A stretch of 64,000 nt of DNA, taken from contig OZ023274.1 of assembly GCA_964007475.1 (NCBI GenBank), positions 38,495,860 through 38,559,859 on the forward strand. Direction: 5' to 3'. Origin of the DNA: Hybos culiciformis (Eukaryota > Arthropoda > Insecta > Diptera > Hybotidae). Made by a program: the position numbers and the translations under genes. The notes beneath the pieces were generated by a model. That model was not told the DNA's origin. It was given only the letters and a program-made list of their open reading frames with translations, and made no database searches. Of this stretch, positions 54,792-64,000 are shown piece after piece (the stretch's first letter is position 1; each line of letters begins with the position of its first letter).

Positions 54792-57700
54792 TTATGAAGG
54801 AGCTGAGTACCATCCACTTGCAGGGTTCGGTGAGTTTTTATGATATAAATGAAAACTAGAATGTGGAGAAAAATATTGTGTTTGTTCTATGCTATTATAT
54901 GATGAGTCCATTGTAGATGAAGATGCGTGATGCATTGCTGCTGCTGGATATGGTTGAGGTTTAAGTGGAAGGGCGGGCGTTGAAGTGGTATCTGCGCTTG
55001 ATGCAGCACTATATTGACCACGAAGTGCCTCAGATGTGTATTCGTATCCATTTGTAGTTGTGTGAGAATTATTTTTCATTCCCGAATCTCGGGGTGAAAC
55101 AGAGCTTGGAGGCGTCATGGCATTATGATAGTCTAAAGTTCCGTGAGGGTGATAACCACCATATGTTGAAACTAAGTTTGTGAAAGCATCAGCTTTCTGG
55201 CCATGTAGTTGTAAAAATTGATTATCAAACGATGATTCACTTCCCGGGGGTGTTGGCAAAGGCCCCGAATTACCACTTCCTCCTTGATTATCACTGTAAT
55301 AAAGACCAGTTGGAGTTTGTCTAGCAGTTGCACGTATTACACTTTCTCGATTCGCATATAATTGCCGAAGAAGAGCTGTTGCTGGCATAGAGGCTGGCTG
55401 TTGATGATGATATGGATTCGGATTTGTACCAATCCATTGGATAGTACTGCTTTTTTCTTGCTGTTGTTTAAGTAAGGTGTCAGTACTAAAATCTGTTGTG
55501 GAGCTATTACTTCCTCCCATTGGTGAGGGCAAATGCTTTGACATTGCTTGTTCTAAATCTTTGACTGAAGATTCGGTGTGCTCTTCGATTGTGTGTCGAT
55601 TTCTTATTGTTTCACAATGGTCTGAGGTGTTTACTACAGCAGCTGGTATTTTCGTTAGCTCGGTTCTATTTTCATCTGTAATTTTTATTCGTCTCTTTTG
55701 ACCACGCTTCATAAGAGCTGACGCCATTTGCGCTGGAGTATCATCATTAGGAACTAAATTGTCTTTTAAATTCATGGCAGAATTATTATTATTAGTTGTA
55801 TGATTATTTCTTGACCTTGATTTATCAGGCTCTGATTTCGCGCAAGATTCAGGTTCAAGTGATGGACCACTAGAATGAACATCAGATGCTGGATCGCCAG
55901 TTGGTGATTTATCTATATTATCACTTACTATTTTTTCATGTTTTACAATATTATCTAAACCTCCTTCAAGTTGAATACAATCCAAAATTAAATTTGCATG
56001 TTCCCTTAAACTGAAATATTATGATGATAATTGAATTTAAAAAAAAACATTTTTATAGGTTTTTAAAATCTAAATGGACTGAGTAATAGGGCTACTGTTT
56101 CATACGAGGATAGTGTATGCGGCATTTTTCAGAAGAAGATACTAATAGCACATGTATACTGAATATGGGATGTAGGTACTGTATTGTATGATGTAAATTA
56201 GTGTATTAGTCTAGTTATGGCATATATTTTTTTTAACAGTATCAGTATTATACAGTATCTTCGTCTAAAAGAAGTTTTAAATGTAACATTATATATTTTT
56301 TACCTAACAACATAGTTCACACAAATTATATTTTGCTCGTCAGCATTTTTCGAGCTGCACACAACTGTTGCACAAGTTTGTAGCCAAGTATAACCTCCAT
56401 TTTTGTTCATTATTCGGTAATAGTGAGTTAACACTTGTCCCTTATTTATTACTAAAACAAACAAATTATCATACAATTAAAAATATGCGAATGTGAAAAT
56501 ACAACTTACAATCTAAATGGCATTTTCGTAATTTTTCAGCATCTTCGCCATGGCATAAATTATATAAATTTTTTCCTACAAGTTCTTCGGGGGTATAGTC
56601 TAATAAATCATGAACTCTGTAAAATAAAGATTAAATATTTATTTTGAAAGGTTTCTTAGTAGGATAACAAAAAAAAATTACTTTGGTTCACAATGCGCTA
56701 TTCGTAAGTCGAAATGAATTCTCATAACAAACATATCACATTCTAAGCGAATTTCATGAACTGATGGCGGTGGAAGAGCAATGGCTAATGCGACCATACC
56801 TAATAGAGGAGGCTGTGATTTCCTTGAATGTGAGAATGTGTATTGAGGGCGAAGTCTGCACAAGAGTAAAACAACCTGTATTTAAAAAAAATATATTTAT
56901 ATTATTAAATAATTAATGAACAATGTACGTATGAAAAATTTGTATCGCACTCATTTCACTCTCCTTTGATGAATAAAAGTATCTTACGTACATCTACTCA
57001 TAGTCGCAAAATTGTAAAAAGTAAATTTTTTAAGATTAATATCCTCAAAGTATATTTAGTATGCTGACTATATACTTATGTACTATGTACTTATAAAACA
57101 TATATGAGTGAATTTCGGATTTTATTAAAATTAATATCAAAGACAAATTTTTAATAACCAACCACCTAATTTACATATTTCATAAAATTTTATTATTTTG
57201 TTCTATTACATAATACAGTTGAGTCTGGTTATAAATATTTAGAAATTTTTATTACTTATGTTTATTAAGTAGAAAACTGCAGTAAATACTCCCGTAAAAA
57301 ATACTTAAACCATGGATAATTTTTAGAATTCTCAAAAAGTTCATGGAATAAATTAAGAAAAGAGAATTGCACGAATAAAAATTAATCGATATAGGGTAAA
57401 CTTAAAAAGTTCCTTTAACTAATATTTAAGATTTTTAAAAATTCAATTAAAATAGGTTATTATAAGTATTTAATATTTTATCAGAATCTATTGTAAGCTG
57501 CAATGCAACGAAATTAGTTTTCATATTTAGAAAAGGTTGTACAACATACTTTTTTTGTCATTAATGTTACAGCATCTAAACGAATTTTAAAGAAATTCAC
57601 TTAAAGAACTTACCATTCATATACAACGAGGCTTAACTGTTTTAAATTTGTAACACATTATAGAGCGTAAAAAATTTTATTTATTTTATTGAAATAATCT

Positions 57701-60700
57701 AATTATCTTGTAAAAATTTTTTTTAACTCAACTTAATTTATAATTTAATTGCATAAGCCATAAAGTAATAATATCTAAAATCTTCTTTATAGTAGAGAAT
57801 ACATTAAGATACAAGATTCATCCTAAATAATTGTATTGTATCTTTGGAAAAGAAAAATTTTATATGTGAAAACTTTTATCCCCCTGATGATAATAAAGGT
57901 GTGCTTAATAGTTCTCTAAATTAAAAATCATATTAAGATATTAATTCATTTATGTAATATGTATGAATGTACATTATATATATGCATGATTGTGTATGAT
58001 ATATATAATATATCTTTTAAATTATATAACTTCTTTACTAATAGAACAATAATTATATTTTTGCTGGAAAATAATACAAGAAAAGTCATATATTTATGAA
58101 AGTTAATTAGTCCCTATGTGCTTTATTATTTGCAATTATTAAATTTTATAAATCCCCCCATCTAATTTTAAGATTATTTTGTTTCAACCCCTATAACAAA
58201 TAATTTTTTTTTCAACTGAAAGTATGAAAAATAACCTTGAAAGTATATTGTATGTGATATTAAAATTTAAGAACATTTATTTAGAAAGAACAGAACCCAT
58301 AAAAATAAAGACTTTTAGAATGTTGTGTTTTAAAAAAACAGGCATTATAATATCTATGAAAGGACCTACTGTAGCCTATTAAAATATCGCAATATTTTAT
58401 TTTATAGGTTTTCCTATTGTAAAATAAGATGATTTTAATGAATTCAAAAATTCCATACAGTTCTCATAAAAGTAAGGATTCAAATTTATCCTTTCAATGC
58501 CACACATTCTTACTTCTTATAAGTATACACATATGTATTTTCCATCATCCTGACAGTATCTAAAAAAAAATTAAAATGTTCTTACTCATATCAAGATTTA
58601 AAAAAAAAAAATTCTTTCTATCAAAATTATCATTTTATTATTAAAACAAATCTAAGTGTGTACCTTTATGCAAATTAGAATTATTTTTATTTTATTAATA
58701 AGGGTAATTTTATGTTATATATTTTTTTTAATTTATTTTTTAGTTCGTACTTAGTTATTCATGTAAAATGAAAATAGAAATTTAATGGTACTTAAGTGGT
58801 TACATATTTTTTGAAATTTATTTTGCAAAATGAAAATTATGATGAAAATAAAAACTTGATGATTTTCAAAACTTTCGCGTATATAAATTTTGGGAAAAAT
58901 ATAAAAAAATTTCGCATTTTCCATTAAGTACTAAATTAAGCCCGCAAACAGAGATGCTAGGCAACTATTATTTGGAAAATAATCATGCATTTATAGTCCT
59001 TAAGAAACAGGGAATAGAAGTACTGGAAAAGAAATAGGGAAAATTTATCTTAATATGACTTTTCGAAATCCAAGATTTAGACATCTTACTTAACTTCTCC
59101 CATCATATATAAATCCTTTCAATGGATCAGCCTGAGCAATATCTGAATTCAACAATCTTTTTTAATATAGCTATATTATAATATATATATATACTTTTTT
59201 CTCAAATCTTCACTTTGTCCGACACATAATTCAAATGAAAACCTTTTTTTTTGAATTTGGTTTTTATTTATGATGTCCGCAAAAAAAAAAAAACAAAATT
59301 AAAAATTTATAATAAAAAGATCTAATCATTTTCTTTTTTATTCAAGGTGTTTTTTTTTTTTTGCGGCAAGCAAAAAGCTTACTAATTTTTTACCACTATA
59401 TATGACATCTCTTATATTATGCAAATAATTTAGTTTAACCGACAGTAGCAGTTTTTTCAAAGAAAAATAATGATATTAACTTTTTTTTTATAAATATTAT
59501 GTAAATGGATGTATGAATACCTGCAAAACTGACACTTAAGAAAAATGATAAATGATGGCATAAGAAAATGATAAGAAAAATCAAATTTATAAAATTTCAT
59601 TTTATATAAATAAAAATAAAGAATATTTAGTTATAGAGTGAAGAAGTCTGGGACAAACAAAAAATCCTGAATGACAATTGAAGAAAAAAATATTCATATC
59701 ATATTTAAAAAATAGATATATGTATACATAGGCAGAAAAATTCCAAATTAAAGTCTCCAAAAATGTAGCCATCACCCATGTATCAAGCTCAATTGTATTT
59801 TATAATTTATTTTAAGACTTTTTTAATATTTAAGTCCAGTATTTATTAATATTGTGTTTCAATGAGTGACATTATTTAGGGTGTGGTAAAAACTAGTCGT
59901 ATGTTTATGTGTGAATACTCTCCACTCCGAACTCATAAATAAACGTAGTTTCTTATCATTTTCTAAATTCAAAATGTGAAAATATATTTTATTAAAAATT
60001 TTGACCTACTCTATATCCAGATGATTTGAAATGACAACCACGTTTAGTTAAAGTGGATTTCATTCTAATACAAAATGCTCTGTCATATCCTTTGTATGTA
60101 CTGGCCGCACTTAGACTCATTGAAGCTGATACTGAAAATAAATTGTTTAAATAATTTTTATTTTTTTTCATAATCGATTAATGCGAAACTTTCTGGAATT
60201 TTTTTTTTTTATTTCTAATTAAAAAAAAAAGTAAAATTCACGGCAAATTAATCAGTTAATGAATTATACGCCTGTTTACGTGCTCCAGATTCACTTCAAT
60301 TAACTCGTGGGAAAAGTTTCTTCTTTTAGAAAAGAAATTTTTTTTTTTTTTGTTCAATTTGTTTTCTTGCGGTTTTGTAAATCTTTAAAAAGTGCATTAA
60401 ACTTAAATAGTATATTATATCATCACTTAATGAAAAGATTTTAGCGATGAAATGTCATAAAATTGTGATGTTATAAAAATCTAGTCGATTGATTCTGTCT
60501 TATGGAAAAAAAAATTTATGAATAAAATTAAAGAAATCAAGTTAAAAATCTTATTTACATTTTCATTTAAAATGATTTGCCATCGTGTAAGAAATATTTC
60601 GGCCAAGCTGAAGTGGTTTAAAATTAATTTAATACACAAAAATATCCATCAAGTCCTTTCTATATATATAAACGACTCGTTTAAGTTGAAGCATTCCTCC

Positions 60701-61349
60701 ATACGCAAAACGAAAATGTTGGAATTTATGTCTGATTAGGTAATTCTGAGTGAAATTTGAATTTTGTGACCGGTAGAAGCTGACTTATTCAAGCTTGACT
60801 CAAAATTTGTTTAAATATTATTCTCTATTCTTCAAATAATAATCTTAAATTTAATGAAAATTTTAACAAAAAGTTTCGTCATTGCCATATTTTAAGCATA
60901 TAACTTACCATCAGGATTATTTGTTCCTGATGTCCCTAATCCTTCATCAGATCCACCGGATGAAGGTGATGCTAAACCAATTGTACTGTTACTATTCACA
61001 TTATTTCCACTTTGGGCACTTGTTAAACTTAAACCTAATTGTTCAGCAATTTCTGAATGATCCTGCTGATGTACGTAATCAAAAATACTGCTTCCAGTCA
61101 TTTCGACTTGCGATAAACCCAAATATATAGATACAGTTTCAGAAATATATAAAAATCTACCGTCAGCTGCAACAGCCAGAGCAAAACCGTCAAGTGACTA
61201 GAAATAAAGTAAAAAATGATGTGAAAAAGCTCAACATTATTCACTATATTCATCGTGTTTTTAATTTGCTTTTATTATTACCTGTAAAATGTGAGTTCCT
61301 TGATGTAGTTCAAATAATTCAACAGCTGGGCTTCGCCTGATTGAAGAAC
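54792..61349 (-). CDS. trh: Trachealess (bHLH-PAS transcription factor), 3' part
   Basis: Nuclear bHLH-PAS regulator of tracheal and salivary duct fate, which pairs with Tango/ARNT; vertebrate relatives are NPAS1/NPAS3. Seven minus-strand exons are in the window: 61282-61349, 60909-61197, 60010-60131, 56682-56875, 56510-56616, 56304-56451 and 54792-56010, about 715 codons with frame kept throughout. PAS-A is read from [20 protein letters not shown], with [20 protein letters not shown] and the Ser/Gly-rich loop ending GTNNPDG, then [24 protein letters not shown] runs from [20 protein letters not shown] to [20 protein letters not shown], with a PAC segment ([29 protein letters not shown]). The last exon is a low-complexity Ser/Pro/Asn-rich region with a basic [10 protein letters not shown] nuclear signal. 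The bHLH exon is missing and must lie to the right of the window. Confidence 0.93.
56876..60009 (-). other. Large trachealess intron
   Basis: 3.1-kb intron between the exon ending SSGYR and the exon starting VVLLLC. AT-rich with many homopolymer tracts. In fruit fly Trachealess, as I recall it, extra residues lie between these two blocks; here the two exons join directly in frame. No nested gene, inverted-repeat element or RNA gene recognised. Confidence 0.55.
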
Positions 61350-64000
61350 CTTGAAATTATAAAAAAAAATAATTTATTATATGAGTTGTCCTTGTTTCTT
61401 GAAATTGCTAAGTATATAAATTTTTGAATTTAAATTTCAAATTTGATGAAAACGCAATTCATAATTTTATTGATTGAAAGTGGATGAAAGAAAGATGTCT
61501 TATATTAGAAACAAGGCATCTTATTTATTTTTATATTTTAATAAAAATAAAATATCAATATGATTAAATCACCTCCAGCTAGAAAAAGTCCAAAATTTAT
61601 AATTCAATAAAGTGGGAAATATTTGTATGGTCAATGGTCATAACAATAATGCACATGTGGTTCCTTTTTAAATAAAAATTACAATTGTTATATCCTTTTT
61701 TTCAATACAACATTATTTATTCTATTTTTTTTTTCAATTGGCATTTATTTAATGATAGAAATACACTGTGAAAATTCAATGTAATCTATAAAATATCTGA
61801 CAAAAAGATTTTGTAAGTCGGTGAATTTTAAGGACATAACACAATCACATCATACCTACAGGCTACAATTATACAATTTATTAAAACATTTATTACAATT
61901 CTAAACATTAATATATCATTAATTTTATCTTCACAATTTTTTTTTCCTAAAAGACTGTTCATGTCATTCAAGTGAATTTTTTCAACCTTTTTGGCCTTAA
62001 CTTGATGCTTATAATTTCAGAAACAGTCTATAAAACGAACCTAATTCATTTCAGTAAAATAAAGATTATTGCAAAAATGAGTTTAAAAAGTTTTTTTCAG
62101 TGTATATATCTTTGGATTAAAGTTATATTTTATTATGATTGCGGTCAAATTCATCTAGTTCTATATAAATAAACATTCTTAAATGTTAATTCTTGCCAAA
62201 AAGGAAAAGAAAAATATATTATGTTGTATGTATATCTATACACGTTTTCGTTTAAATCTGAAGTAGATATGCCCAAAAGCATCTGATGCAGTGGCATTAA
62301 ATAATAAAATAATAATTTTCACTGAATGTCAGGGGATGGTTTTTTACTCATTTGGGGTTAACTTTAGCCACGATAAGTTATTTATTTTTTTGATTTCCAA
62401 TATAAAGTTTTTTTTTTTTCTATTAATTTTTTATGATTTTTTTTTTTTTTGTATCATTCCATTTTTCAAATTTATATTTTTTTGCTATTGAAAGAAAATG
62501 TTTTAATGCTGTATAATACTTTCGATAAAATAAATTTTCTTCGGCAAAAATTAAAGACAGTTTCAAAATATCGTAAATAGATGTTTTTACAATAAAAAAA
62601 ACAAATCGTATATGTTGTCGCGATTTCCATAAAAAAAGTACTTTTTTTGTACACCGTACGTAATCCATATTTTGATAGGTAAACTTTTTTATTTTTTACT
62701 AGATTTCAAAAATGTTCGTGTTTTTGCAAAGTAGAGGAAAATTAAGCCCAACCATAGTTTAAGTTGGTTCCGAATCTAGTAAAAATAAAAAAGTTTTCCT
62801 AACAAAATATGCATTACGTACGGGTTACAAACGGCTTACTTTTTTTATGGAAATCGCGATATACAACATAAGAAAGATAATATTGATATAAGATTAACCT
62901 ATAAAAGATAATGGTAATAAGAGTAATAGTGCCATGTAACTGATCGATGAGGTGACGATGTGAAAATAGTTAAATTGTAAAGTTTTGAATTCTTTAAAAA
63001 AAATTTATTCATTAAGATCACAAACGTAGTTCAATTTTGTTTGAGGAATTTTATTGTTGGTTGAAATTCAAGATTGTAAGAAATTTTGTTTGGATTATAA
63101 TCTAACATTGATTTGGATGATTTTTATTGGTTAAACATCTTATTTATTCATTAATATCAATGTTTTTTTTCAACATATAATAATTAAGTATATAAAATTT
63201 TAATTTTTTTTTTAATCGAAGGTACTAGACTTATTATGATATTTTTACCAAACATAAGTGATTTTTCGCACTACCAAACATATATCATTTTAAGTAATAA
63301 AAATTATTTTGTCATATTTATTGTCATCGCATAAATGTTGAATACATTTTTATTTGCTACTTTTAAATAATACATATTTGTAAAATAAAAAGAAATTTCG
63401 ATTTTTTTTTTTTGTGTTTTTAAATAAAACCAAAACATGACATGATTTTCAATATTTAATTTTAGATTTTGGAATTTACATTTTTGAATCATGAAATTCG
63501 AAATTCGGTCATTATTCAAAGTACATCCTTGAACATATATATAGTTATAATTTACATACATATGTTGTATAATGATTTTTTAGGAATTTATTTATTTTTT
63601 TTTGTAAATTATAATATGAATCATGAACTTATTATATTCAGTTAATTACTATTCAATAAATGTTATAAAATATTTTTGATCAATACATAAATGTGTCAGC
63701 ACTAACAGATCATTTGCCGCCTATCCAGCCGTTTCCTGATCATCAAGTTTTTTTTTTTTTTAAATCTTCAATGATGGAATAAATAAAATAGACGATTGAA
63801 AATAAGGATTTTATATATTTTAAATTATTTTACATTATATTATTTTTGATGTTTGAACTAACAATTTTTGAGAGTTATTATATAATTTTATAACTATATA
63901 ATGATATTAATATGACTAATTTATTTTATATGAACTAGCATTACAATAATTATAATAAGTACATAATGTACTAAACTCTAAAGTCTCCGAAAAATTCAAG
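61350..64000 (-). other. Trachealess intron running off the window
   Basis: Upstream of the last visible exon. No bHLH-coding exon could be found on the minus strand, so the whole stretch is most likely one intron. It contains the foldback at 62611-62868 and otherwise AT-rich sequence. Confidence 0.5.
62611..62868. mobile_element. Foldback element in trachealess intron
   Basis: Two arms of about 85-95 bp are reverse complements with some mismatches. The left arm holds CGCGATTTCCATAAAAAAAG, CCGTACGTAATCC, GATAGGTAAACTTTTTTATT and ACTAGATT; the right arm repeats these reversed. The loop is about 65 bp (AATGTTCGTG to TGGTTCC). TACGTA lies in both arms. MITE-like or a local inverted duplication; no target duplication assigned. 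Confidence 0.65.

Noticed and set aside
61350..64000. Trachealess bHLH exon
   Set aside because: Searched the minus strand for a basic helix-loop-helix segment and found none; it must lie beyond the window.

Overview
The window is nuclear DNA from an insect. It is very AT-rich, the genes are split by short GT-AG introns, and every recognisable protein is an animal protein with close insect relatives. The best markers are trachealess, Rab19, the PYM protein in its insect form and the 188-residue ribosomal protein L18. A palindromic TAGGTACCTA-type motif is scattered through the non-coding DNA. In my recollection this is common in aphid-like Hemiptera and some other insects, so the order is not settled.

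Eleven protein genes can be assembled by hand. From left to right they are: PYM (+, 3' part, 495-1144), TOM22 (-, 3557-4798), a small secreted cysteine-rich protein (+, 8487-9082), Rab19 (+, 17194-23327), the SNARE USE1 (-, 26659-29266), glycerol kinase 5-like GK5 (+, 31081-34353), the ADP-ribose pyrophosphatase NUDT9 (-, 37435-39341), RpL18 (+, 39893-41235), folliculin FLCN (-, 41723-43851), asparagine synthetase (-, 47990-51369) and the 3' part of trachealess (-, 54792-61349, continuing off the right edge). The genes are functionally unrelated housekeeping genes plus one developmental regulator; no operon-like cluster is seen. Strands alternate, giving several tail-to-tail pairs (PYM/TOM22, Rab19/USE1, GK5/NUDT9, RpL18/FLCN) and two head-to-head pairs (USE1/GK5 and NUDT9/RpL18).

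The other strong signal is small non-autonomous DNA transposons (MITE-like). At least a dozen inverted-repeat elements are visible, several with target-site duplications that can be read directly. Some are nested. One MITE sits inside another, and a second copy of the host near 44.2 kb preserves the empty site. Another MITE interrupts one arm of a long palindrome whose other arm preserves the empty site. A 3.2-kb nested repeat block fills the last large intron of Rab19. There is also an inverted pair of tRNA-like sequences, and a short retroposed insert in GK5 intron 1 with a 22-bp target duplication. No transposase or reverse transcriptase gene was found. I see no CRISPR array, bacterial gene, viral gene or convincing new multi-gene system. 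The least familiar items are the nested MITE families and the small secreted protein with mirror-image cysteine spacing and a 24-bp micro-exon.
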